This document shows, piece after piece, positions 47,002-55,472 of a stretch of 64,000 nt of DNA. Location: positions 312,501 through 376,500 of the forward strand of contig NC_009277.2 in NCBI RefSeq assembly GCF_000002875.2, read 5' to 3'. Below the pieces are notes generated by a model that saw nothing but the letters and a program-made list of their open reading frames with translations, was not told where the DNA came from and did no database searches. The stretch's first letter is position 1, and the number at the start of each line of letters is the position of its first letter. The stretch comes from Leishmania infantum JPCM5. Its lineage: Eukaryota; Euglenozoa; Kinetoplastea; Trypanosomatida; Trypanosomatidae. Made by a program: the position numbers and the translations under genes.

Positions 47002-50000
47002 ATGATCTCGACCCTCGGCGGCCTCTTCAACCTCAATCACTTCGACCAGTCAAGCTGCGCCAACGATGTCATTGTGATACGCCACAAGGATGGCTCGCTG
47101 CGCAGCACCCCCTTCAACGTGCGCTTCGGGCGGGCGCAGATGTGGAGCTACGTCGGTCGCGCCGTGCAGGTGGAGGTGAACGGTGAGCTGACGGCTGCCG
47201 TGATGAAGATCGGCAAGGGTGGCAAGGCCTACTGGCTGCAGCCAACCTACGGCGCCTTCGGCGAGGCCAGCCACGGTACGGCGGCGGCCAAACAATCTGA
47301 GAAAGCCGGAGGCGGCATGCTGCCTGCCGCCGCTGCCGTGGCGGGGGTGTCGGGCGCCGGCTGTGCCGCAAAGGGCGACGAAGAGGAGCTGGATACCGTG
47401 GGCTCGCTTGTCAGTGCTGTGGAGGAAGTCGAGACGTTGGTGCTGAACACGGCGGAGCTGCAGCACCTCCCTATCCGCCCCGAGTCGCCCCCAGAGCTGC
47501 CGTCCTTTTCAGCAGCGGGTTGCGACGCTTGGGAAACAGGCGAAGACGCAGCCGCTGAAGTTTCGCCGCCATCGGCGGCGCTGCCACCTGGCCAGCGGCA
47601 CTCCCCCACTGGCGCCCCGTGCCCTGCGAAAGAAAGCGACGCCAAGCCGTTTTCTAGCGATGCGGGCCGTCAACGGAGGCCCGGCGATCACCACTCCCGC
47701 TGTCAGGGCCCCGGCTCCCGTCTACCGCTTCTCCACACAGCCGATGATGGGCATCTCACCATCGAGACGCGCGCTATCCACTCGGCCGGCGACGCGCAGG
47801 AGGCGCGACTCGCTCTTCGTGCGATGGCGGCAGCAGAGAAGTCGCGAAAGCGGCTGTCGAAGATGGGCTTTGGCGACGACCCGTACCTGCTGAAGACCGC
47901 GCGGGAGGAAGGCCACCTGGGCGACGACGAGGGCGACGACGAGGGCGACGACGAGGGCGACGACGAGGGCGACGACGACGGCCACCTCGGTGGCAACCGT
48001 CCCGAACCGCCCGCGGTCGAGATCGTGGTGGACGCTGCGGATGTGTCGCCCTCTTCGCGTGAAGCGACGGTGAGGGCTGCCGGTGACGGTAGTTTCCCAC
48101 AGGCATCGCTCATCGTCACGCCGGTGGCTGCAGGTGATGGCACTGACACACAAACCATCGACCAGCTTGTGGCCCGACCCGCGACGAGGACGGAGGAAGG
48201 TGAGTCAGCGGGCCTGGCCCCGGCGCCGTCGTCGCCGCCGCAACCGCCTGTGGAAGCAGCCACCGCAGCGTCATCGGCCACCTCGGTGACGGGGAGCACG
48301 GATAGCTACAAGGTGGTGGACGAGGATGCCTACTTTCTCGACCCCATGGACACCGACCCCGACTACGCCGCGCTCTACGGAGAGGAAGAAGTGGCTCTGC
48401 TGAAGGGCGCGTCCTTCGAAAGCAGCGTCACGAGCGGTGTGTCGCCGCCTGACATTTCCATTATGCTGGGCAACATCGCTGCTGACGCAGCCACCACGCA
48501 CCGCGGATCGGCGAGTGCCAGCGAAGGTGAATCGTGCTCTGCAGTGGAAGGCAGTCGTGTGAGCCGCATCAGTGCGTCGCTTCTCCTAGAGCCACAGACT
48601 GTCGGAGCAGCGACCTCCTTCATCAAGCAGCCGCCGCTGCCGTCTTTGCCGTCGCCATCACAACCGACAGCCGAGAATCAGGTCAGCAGCAGCGCCAAGG
48701 ACGCCGACAAAGTCGCTGTGTCCCACGCGAGCACCGGCGTCTTGCACGCCCCCGAGGAGGTCACGGATGCAGAGGGGCGCCCCGTGAGGCTGACGCCCAC
48801 CGCCGGCGGCGCCGGTGGCGGCCCGTACTTCACCCGCACCATTATCCCGGTAGAAGCGGATCTGTGGAAGCTGCACCTCAAGGAGGGCTGCAACACTGTC
48901 CGCTACCTGGCCCGCAAGGACAAGGGCGACATTGTGTCAATCTCGTGCAACATATTCCTCTGGAACTGGACGGACCGCCTCGTGGTGAGCGACGTGGACG
49001 GCACGATCACGAAGAGCGACTTGCTCGGCCACTTCTATGCGATGCTGGGCAAAGGTGCAGACTGGACGCACCCCGGTATCTGCAATCTCTACTCCAAGAT
49101 TGAGCGCAACGGGTATCGCATGGTGTACCTGACGGCCCGCAGCGTGTCGCAGATCAACCAAACGAAGTCGTACCTCTTCACGCTGCAGCAGGACGGGGTG
49201 CGGCTGCCGATGGGCCCGGTGCTAACGGCACCGCAGCGCTTCTTCACTGCACTCACGCAAGAGGTATCGAAGCAGTCTCATGTCTTCAAGATTGCGTGCC
49301 TCACGAGTGTGCGCGCCGCCTTTCCGCCCAGCACAAAGCCCTTCTTCGCCGGCTTTGGCAACCGATACAACGACGTCATCAGCTACGATGCGGCGGGAAT
49401 CCCGACGCACAAGATCTTCATTATTGACCCCTCGAGCGTGCTGCACGTGTGCCTGGTGCGGCAGACGTACCGCGACCTCGGCCACCTTGTCGACGTGACG
49501 TTTCCGCCCGTTAGGCGGCACCCCGTCGTTCTGCGCGCGCCACGGCATCTTCAGCGAACCCACGGCACAGGGACGAGTACGTCGCCAGCTAAGGATGCCG
49601 CGCCCGGTGGGCGCGACCGACACGCCTACACGCGCAGTCTGCTACACCGATCTTCCTCTGCGTCGTCGTCCTCGGCCACCTCGCTTTCCTCCGCAGCGTC
49701 TTCGTCGTCGGACTCTCTGGATCTGCGCGAGGAGGCGAGCGGCGGCGCCTCCGACTGTGGCGCGGAGGGCGCCCCCCACCACACGTCCGGGTCTGGGGCC
49801 TCCCCCGGTGGCGGCTCTCTCGCGGGCTGCCATGCATCCGCGGCGTTCAGCTTGGTGGATTCGGAGCGTGTCGACATGGTCGCCGCGAGCGCGCTGAGCG
49901 GCTCCGCTGCCAGCCCGGGAGAGCCGCCGGAACTCGACAAGGGCGGCGGCCCTACGCTCACCGGACTGCTTCCGGGGGCTGCTGCTGAGCTGTGGGCCCC

Positions 50001-51171
50001 ACCAGTCCCCACAGCGGCCTCCTCCGCAGTGATCTCGAGCCGCCCGCCCGGGGCCGAAAAAACAGGCGCTCCGTCGACCGCCTCTGCCTTGCCTGCAGTG
50101 AAGGCCAGCACCAGTGCCGCCAGCGCGCACAGGCCCAAGTACAACTATGGCCATCGCGCAACCTTCGCTGAGCTGAACGACGACGACGATGACGTGTTCC
50201 AGGACGAGGAGGAGGTGCCGGCGGACCCCGAGTTTTCGTCCTTCGTGTACTGGCGCATGGACCCACGCGACCTCATCACCGTCCCCGCGGCGACATCGAA
50301 GCCCTCTGCCTCTGCGACACGTGCCAACACCAAGGAGACATCGGAGAAGGAGAAGCCGGGCGCGGTGGCCAGTGGCACCGATGCGCCGAAGAAGGTCGCC
50401 ACAACCACCGCGGCTGCCGCAGCTTCCACCGAAGACAATGGCCACATGAAGTCAGCGGCGGCAGCGGCACCCTCAGCACCTACACAGACGGGAGGCGCCG
50501 CCTTCGACACGGCGAGCGCAGGTGCAGCGTCGCCGAGCGGAGTCTCCGCTGCCAGCGATGCAGCAGCACCGAGGCCCGGCGGCGGTGACGGCAGCCGCCT
50601 CTCGCTTTTCTCACTTACGGTTTCGAACTCCGGCACCGGGCCGCCGATGCAAGGGGCGACGAACTCGCTCGACAAAGGCCGAGCGGGAGGCTCTGCCACG
50701 GGCGCGGCGGCGATGACGGGACTGACTTCACACGATACCCTCTCGGAAATGCAGAAGCCACAACCGCGGACCCCCGGCAGGCCCGGCAGCCCGTACAACG
50801 ACTCGGAGGGAGCGGCGGAGACAAACGTGGACGCGGTCAGGCTATCACTCCTGCCGCAATCACTACCACCGCCGCCGCCGCCGACGATGCAGCCTGCCGC
50901 GATCTTGCCGTCCACCAGCGGGGGTGGCGGCAGCCGTGGCTTCTTTTCCGCTTTCTCGTTCGGACGCAGTCGCGTCGTCGAGTCGCCGTTGTCGCCCACC
51001 TCGCAGAGGGCCGCGCAGTTGCGTGAGGACGCAAAGCAGCGCGCGCTATCGCACCCCGACGCGCAGTACTACTGTGTGGCGCAGCAGCAGCCCGCGCCGC
51101 AGCTGGCGCCGTTCCCTGGCGACGGCACATCATCGGCGAAAGCTAGCGCTCCGGCACCGCCGCCAAAGTGA
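47002..51171 (+). CDS. Lipin: Mg-dependent phosphatidate phosphatase (PAP1), 1389 aa
   Basis: Lipin dephosphorylates phosphatidate to diacylglycerol, the branch point between triacylglycerol and phospholipid synthesis, on the ER/nuclear membrane. The N-LIP domain occupies about residues 1-85: an amphipathic start (MISTLGGLFNLNHF), then the conserved core, with the family's conserved Gly likely at 74 (IGKGGKAYW). The catalytic C-LIP/HAD domain spans about 609-836: DVDGT catalytic motif at 664-668 followed by ITKSD, WTHPGI and YLTARS motifs, and GNRYND at 786-791. Both catalytic Asp residues (664, 666) are intact, so it should be active. An acidic tandem repeat lies at 307-326. A long disordered C-terminal extension (837-1389) contains an acidic patch near 1055-1075 and YWRMDP around Trp1084, reminiscent of the Trp motif downstream of the catalytic domain in yeast Pah1. 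Many Ser/Pro sites suggest phospho-control. Trypanosoma brucei has a characterised lipin. Confidence 0.95.
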   Translation: MISTLGGLFNLNHFDQSSCANDVIVIRHKDGSLRSTPFNVRFGRAQMWSYVGRAVQVEVNGELTAAVMKIGKGGKAYWLQPTYGAFGEASHGTAAAKQSEKAGGGMLPAAAAVAGVSGAGCAAKGDEEELDTVGSLVSAVEEVETLVLNTAELQHLPIRPESPPELPSFSAAGCDAWETGEDAAAEVSPPSAALPPGQRHSPTGAPCPAKESDAKPFSSDAGRQRRPGDHHSRCQGPGSRLPLLHTADDGHLTIETRAIHSAGDAQEARLALRAMAAAEKSRKRLSKMGFGDDPYLLKTAREEGHLGDDEGDDEGDDEGDDEGDDDGHLGGNRPEPPAVEIVVDAADVSPSSREATVRAAGDGSFPQASLIVTPVAAGDGTDTQTIDQLVARPATRTEEGESAGLAPAPSSPPQPPVEAATAASSATSVTGSTDSYKVVDEDAYFLDPMDTDPDYAALYGEEEVALLKGASFESSVTSGVSPPDISIMLGNIAADAATTHRGSASASEGESCSAVEGSRVSRISASLLLEPQTVGAATSFIKQPPLPSLPSPSQPTAENQVSSSAKDADKVAVSHASTGVLHAPEEVTDAEGRPVRLTPTAGGAGGGPYFTRTIIPVEADLWKLHLKEGCNTVRYLARKDKGDIVSISCNIFLWNWTDRLVVSDVDGTITKSDLLGHFYAMLGKGADWTHPGICNLYSKIERNGYRMVYLTARSVSQINQTKSYLFTLQQDGVRLPMGPVLTAPQRFFTALTQEVSKQSHVFKIACLTSVRAAFPPSTKPFFAGFGNRYNDVISYDAAGIPTHKIFIIDPSSVLHVCLVRQTYRDLGHLVDVTFPPVRRHPVVLRAPRHLQRTHGTGTSTSPAKDAAPGGRDRHAYTRSLLHRSSSASSSSATSLSSAASSSSDSLDLREEASGGASDCGAEGAPHHTSGSGASPGGGSLAGCHASAAFSLVDSERVDMVAASALSGSAASPGEPPELDKGGGPTLTGLLPGAAAELWAPPVPTAASSAVISSRPPGAEKTGAPSTASALPAVKASTSAASAHRPKYNYGHRATFAELNDDDDDVFQDEEEVPADPEFSSFVYWRMDPRDLITVPAATSKPSASATRANTKETSEKEKPGAVASGTDAPKKVATTTAAAAASTEDNGHMKSAAAAAPSAPTQTGGAAFDTASAGAASPSGVSAASDAAAPRPGGGDGSRLSLFSLTVSNSGTGPPMQGATNSLDKGRAGGSATGAAAMTGLTSHDTLSEMQKPQPRTPGRPGSPYNDSEGAAETNVDAVRLSLLPQSLPPPPPPTMQPAAILPSTSGGGGSRGFFSAFSFGRSRVVESPLSPTSQRAAQLREDAKQRALSHPDAQYYCVAQQQPAPQLAPFPGDGTSSAKASAPAPPPK
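47920..47979 (+). repeat. Five 12-bp tandem repeats inside lipin
   Basis: Five copies of a 12-bp unit (four of GGCGACGACGAG, the last ending in GAC) encode a Gly-Asp-Asp-Glu array at residues 307-326. The array is bordered on both sides by near-identical sequence encoding GHLG, which suggests replication slippage. Copy number is likely to vary between strains. Confidence 0.9.
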
Positions 51172-51925
51172 AGCGGCGCTGCCGCGGCGGCGAAGGCGAT
51201 GATTCTCTTCACGACAGAGTTTGCCGGTGCTACATCAGCACCCTCCATCGACCCGTTGTCGCCCCCTCCCCTTCCCCTCCCTCCTCTCTCTCTCTCTCCC
51301 TTTCGCCCGCCCACCCGCAAACCTTCTCCGTCCGTCTATCAGTGTTTCCATCTCTTTCTGTATCTCTCTGTGTGCGTACGCTTGTGTGCAACTTGCAGTG
51401 TTGTTTCGTGCCCAGCTATTGCAAACCCCTCCTTCCTTTCCTTTCCCTGCCCTCGCCCTCTCGCCTTTCGGTTCACACCGCTGTGCGTTTGAGCTGTGCG
51501 TGCGCGTCTCTGTCCTGGATGCTGCCCTTGGGTGAGGAGAGAGGAAGAGGCCGCGGTGGCGTGGCTGTCGCGCGGGAGGGTGTGTGGGAGGGTGTGTGCA
51601 CTGTACAGCTCTCTCCTGCAAGCAGAAGGGCCGCATGTACGTGCTCACGCGCTCAAGCCAGTCTCGCGCGCGCTGCGAGAGTGTGCGTGCTCGTGTGAGG
51701 GTTCGCGGAATCGGTCGCTCATGCTTATGTCCGTCTTGGTGTTGTGCTCGCGAGGCGGAGCAGCGGCATTCCGTCGCCCCTCCTCTTTCTTTGCTTCTCT
51801 GTTCTTCAATTCGCGATCTCACAGAGGCCCGCTGCTCACACCCTCCCTCTCCCTCCCTTTCCCACCTCTCGGCCACCGGTCGGCTCCGTTCCCTCTGCCG
51901 TCGAGAAAGGACGGGCATGTCCAGC

Positions 51926-51970
51926 GCCTCCCTTTCTCTCTCGCGCGCGCGCGTCTTCTGTTGCTTGCAG
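51926..51970 (+). promoter_or_regulatory. Acceptor-like signal upstream of a coding-like patch
   Basis: A C/T and CG-rich tract ends in TCTTCTGTTGCTTGCAG with AG at 51969-51970. It lies 640 nt before the C1D start but only 76 nt before the coding-like patch at 52047. Confidence 0.35.
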
Positions 51971-52046
51971 CACCCACGCTCATGCGTCAAGGCGGCCCCG
52001 CGCCGAGCCCCTGCGCTCCCTTCCCTCTTGCGTACCCGTAGCGCGG

Positions 52047-52200
52047 ATGCCGTCGATGCACAAGGCCGGCATGGAGAAGCGCATGCCCTCAAGAGGGTAC
52101 AACAGCATGCCCTACATGGGCCACGCAGCGAAAAGGCTGACTTCGGCGGAGGTGCGTCACGCACGTGCCAGATGGCGCGCTACGCCTTCCTTGACTTGCG
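52047..52200 (+). other. Coding-like patch, possible small or broken gene
   Basis: From ATG 52047 about 45 codons show strong third-position G/C (about 80 percent by hand) and a Met-rich, non-repetitive product (MHKAGMEKRMPSRGYNSM). In about the last 40 bases another frame reads better (CQMARYAFLDLR), and then a pyrimidine tract begins. In the ATG frame no stop occurs until after the C1D start at 52613, so it is not a complete gene as it stands. It could be a decayed small gene or an upstream ORF of C1D. Confidence 0.25.
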
Positions 52201-52519
52201 CCCCCCTCTTCCTCCGTCTCTCACTCTCTCTCTCTCACACTCAAAACGCTTTCCTGCACACAACGTCCCCCTCGTCGTGCGGGCTGCCGCCTCCCGCTGA
52301 CAACTTGCTTTACGCGCACGGCACTCGGCTAGCCAACGAAGCCGAAGCGGCATCACGTGTATCTTCCCACAGAGGCCGCGTGCTTTCGGGCTCTCTAGCC
52401 GTTTTTTTTTTGGTCGACTTGGGCTTGTCTCCTCCGCGCGTGCGTGTGCTGGAGCCCCGCTGCCACACTTCCTCCGCCTCTCCAACGCGAACTAAACATA
52501 CGCAAGCCGCACTGCCTGT

Positions 52520-52558
52520 TCTGACTCTGTCTCGCCTCTTTCCCCATTCCACCTCTAG
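52520..52558 (+). promoter_or_regulatory. Polypyrimidine tract and predicted trans-splice acceptor
   Basis: C/T-rich tract ending in CCACCTCTAG, AG at 52557-52558, giving a 54-nt 5'UTR for the C1D gene. A (CA)n run (52566-52586) fills much of that leader. Confidence 0.6.
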
Positions 52559-52612
52559 CGCGCGCGCACACACACACACACACACAGACGTGCACGAGCG
52601 CCTTTCCGTGCC

Positions 52613-53311
52613 ATGGATGTGGACAGCGAGGTGGAGCCGCTGCTGCGGGAGATGTCGAAGCGACTGGCCGTCGTGCGCGCCGATCTCCTGCCAGCACTGC
52701 GGCGGCTGGACGAGGACACGCTTCTTTCGCACTACTCCGTTGATGAGCAGGCGCGCCTGTATCTCTCTGCTGCCTTTACCTTGACGCTGTCCCTCTACTC
52801 GCTGGACAAGATCACCCATCGACAGGTGGCATCCGGGGGCGGCGCGGCTGCATCCGCCATGGCAGCCTCGACCTCATTGTCGTCGGCTTCCACAGACACG
52901 CAGCTGGCGCTGAAGATCGAGCGCATTACGGAGTACATCAAGAAGTTGCAGGAGCTCGTAAAACTGGAAAGGCAGAGGAGGAGTGCGGCCACCGCCGCGG
53001 CTTCTGCGGCTGATGCGCCGGCTGGCATTGTCGCTGCCACTACTCCCGGTGCTAAGCGTTCACGTAAGGGTGCTTCGGCCGATACTGCCTCCACTGCCGC
53101 CATCGCTGCTGAGCAGCCTGCGAAGAAGGCGAGAAATGAGAACGGCGCGAGCGTCGCGACGGTGCCTTCGCGCGACGAAGAGGATGCCTTTGGCGATGCG
53201 CAGATGTTCAGCGTCGTGTCGCGGGTGGCGGGCGAGACAGGAACGCTGGTGAGCCGCTTGGTGAAGCAGGCCATGCCATCCTCCGCGTTAGCCGCGAGCA
53301 AGGCCGAGTAG
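52613..53311 (+). CDS. C1D/Rrp47-family nuclear exosome cofactor, 232 aa
   Basis: C1D/Rrp47 proteins partner the exonuclease Rrp6 of the nuclear RNA exosome and help process rRNA and snoRNA precursors. ATG 52613 is the first in frame after a good acceptor. The N-terminal 125 residues match the Sas10/C1D helical domain: helices over about 1-32, a hydrophobic helix at about 45-66 (ARLYLSAAFTLTLSLYSLDKI), a variable Ala/Ser loop, and the characteristic LALKIERITEYIKKLQEL at about 98-115. The C-terminal half is low complexity with two basic patches, KRSRKG (about 147-152) and KKAR (about 170-173), consistent with nuclear entry and RNA binding. Length is normal for the family with a longer tail. 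In Trypanosoma brucei an exosome-associated Rrp47-like subunit is known; orthology is inferred. A divergent Sas10/Utp3-type protein is less likely given the small size. Confidence 0.8.
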   Translation: MDVDSEVEPLLREMSKRLAVVRADLLPALRRLDEDTLLSHYSVDEQARLYLSAAFTLTLSLYSLDKITHRQVASGGGAAASAMAASTSLSSASTDTQLALKIERITEYIKKLQELVKLERQRRSAATAAASAADAPAGIVAATTPGAKRSRKGASADTASTAAIAAEQPAKKARNENGASVATVPSRDEEDAFGDAQMFSVVSRVAGETGTLVSRLVKQAMPSSALAASKAE

Positions 53312-54795
53312 GGCGCGCACTCTCTGCAGTAGCTGAAGCATGCCGTCGCCTCGTCGGCCCTCTTCCGGGCGATACTCGGACAGGCACATGTAAGAGGAAA
53401 GGGGGTACGGAGTCATGAACTCCACCCTTAAACCACCCGCCTTTACCGCCCCCCTGCCTCCCCTGCCGACCGTCTCCCACACCCTCACTCCGCCTTCCAC
53501 TGTCTTGCGCCACGCAGCACTTCGTTCGTTGACAGTGGGAGCGGGGAGGCGGATGTGGAAGCAGTGTGTCGAAGCGCATCTCATGATGTCGGATAGCGGA
53601 GAGAGTGGGGAGGCGTGACGTGCAAGGGCGGGCGGGTGCGCAGCGCCCACTAAACCGTTAAGTCGAGGATACGGCGGCAACGGGTGTATGCCACGACGTT
53701 ACATAAGGATGGGAAAGGAAAGGTGCACGCGCCAAGAGAAAACGAACGCAGGACACATCGACTGAATCAAGGTTATTGTGCCTGCCAGCGCGTGCGTGCG
53801 TGCGGGCGGGCGTGTGCATATGTGTGTGTGTGTGCTGCACTCGCGCGGCACCTTTTCTGTCTCCCCCCCCACCCAACGAAAACGAAAAGTCTTTCTCGCT
53901 CTCCATCAGCATCCCCTCTTGCTGCCTTCTCACCTCTCTCTCGGTGTCTGTGATCTCTGATGGCAGATATGCGCATGCGTTGCGCACATGTGCGTGTGCA
54001 TCTCTCGCGCGCTCTCTGTGTGTATGTGGTGGTGGTGGCGGCGCCTGAAAGCTCACCTGATCCTTCCCTTCTTGACGCTGCACCAAATCGCTCCTGTCTC
54101 TTGCCACTTGCGCTTCTCTCCTATGCGGCGCTCACTGCGCGGCGCCCCTCCTTCTTCTTGTTGTTGTTCATGCGCGTCCGGCCCTGCGCTCACCGGGGTC
54201 GGAGGACGCATGCTCGAGCACCCCCATCGCTGGACGATACACATACTACGCCACCTCCGTGACGCTCGCCGAACACGCGCGCGAGAGAACACGAAATCTT
54301 AGCGTCGTATACACACAGCATTCCGCTTTTGGCTCATGTATTTTCGTTCCCATCGCTGCTCTCGTCGCTGTTCCTGTGCTGACTAGGGGTGTGCGCGTGC
54401 GTGCTGCTGCCAGCGCGTGCAGCGCATCCTTGTTCGCTCCAGTGACGACATCATCTGCTGCGGTGTGGCCCCATTCTCTCTCCGCGCGCGTGTGCGCACG
54501 CCATGTTGAGCTCCTTATCCACTCGCACGCGTTCGACATAGCTTTCTGCGCACGTACACGTGTGCATATCCGCACACACCGCTGCACGCCTTTCTCCGCG
54601 GTGTGAGAGACTCTGTGTGTGCGTGTGTGTGAGGTAAGAGAGGGCAAGCGCAACACGGTGCCGAGCGTGCGACACAAGTGCCGCTGCCTCCACGTCTCTC
54701 TCTTTCTCTCACGCTCTCTGCAACCGCAATCATCGTCCCTCTCTCCGCGAGTGTTTCCTCAGTGGAAACGGCAGAACGTCGACAGACACACACAC

Positions 54796-54821
54796 ATATA
54801 TATATATATATCTATATATAT
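54796..54821. repeat. (TA)n microsatellite
   Basis: TA run with one interruption, following a short CA run. Confidence 0.85.
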
Positions 54822-55165
54822 CAGCGTTCTCCCTGCTGCCGCGTGCATCGCTCTCGCTTTTCGTCGCCTGCTGCCCTGGCGCGTTTCGGCCATCGCATAT
54901 CTTCATTGCCGTTGTTGGTGCGCATCTCGCTCGCCCCACCTCTCGGCGCGTGGACACTCGCGACCCGCACCGCAGCTCGCAGCATCATTCAGCTGCGACG
55001 CAACAAGCGACAGAGAGACAGAAGACGGAATTGCATCACAGTTGACTGCACAGGCGCACCTTCTAAATCCTTTCTCATATCTGCTCACCACGCACACGCA
55101 CACACAGCTTACCCTTGCCCTTGCCTTGCCTGGGCCACGGCGTGAGGCGGCTCGGTCGACGACAG

Positions 55166-55194
55166 CCACACACACACACACACACACACACACA
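55166..55194. repeat. (CA)n microsatellite
   Basis: CA dinucleotide run of about 14 units in the spacer before the last gene. Confidence 0.9.
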
Positions 55195-55472
55195 GCGAGA
55201 GAAGGAGCAAACCCCCTCCTCGTTTTTGGAGCCTCGTGACAGTTGACGTACACGGGGGAGGAAGAGAGACGGCGCGCGCGCGTGTGTGTGTGTGCGTGTC
55301 TCCGCCCGTACTTCCGAGCTTAAGCGGCGGCCGCTAAGATGCGAAGAACGGCACCGAAGGCAAGGACCCACCAAAGGACCGAAACACCCGCAATAAGTCG
55401 ACAGAGCGACGCAGCACACACCCGGCAGCGGCTTCTCTTGCTCTTCCCTCTCCACCTGCGTTCGCCCTCGTC

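Larger units (their letters stand above)
51172..52519. other. Spacer between lipin and C1D genes
   Basis: C/T-rich 3'UTR (51240-51480), then mixed DNA with an acceptor-like signal at 51926-51970 and a coding-like patch at 52047 (separate entries). Otherwise nothing recognised. Confidence 0.5.
53312..55472. other. Spacer between C1D and the last gene
   Basis: About 2.2 kb with C/T-rich blocks, a TG run near 53820, a TA repeat at 54796 and a CA repeat at 55166. An AG at 55323-55324 after a TG/C-rich stretch is the best acceptor candidate for the gene at 55473. A pyrimidine tract at 55432-55470 sits directly before that ATG without an intervening AG. No RNA gene recognised. Confidence 0.5.

Noticed and set aside
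47920..47979. Tandem array as CRISPR-like or regulatory repeat
   Set aside because: It is a 12-bp in-frame coding repeat without spacers, explained by slippage in an acidic protein segment.
52047..52612. Cis-intron linking the coding-like patch at 52047 to the C1D gene
   Set aside because: Cis-introns are extremely rare in trypanosomatids, no clear GT donor is seen, and C1D has a complete family N-terminus from its own ATG.
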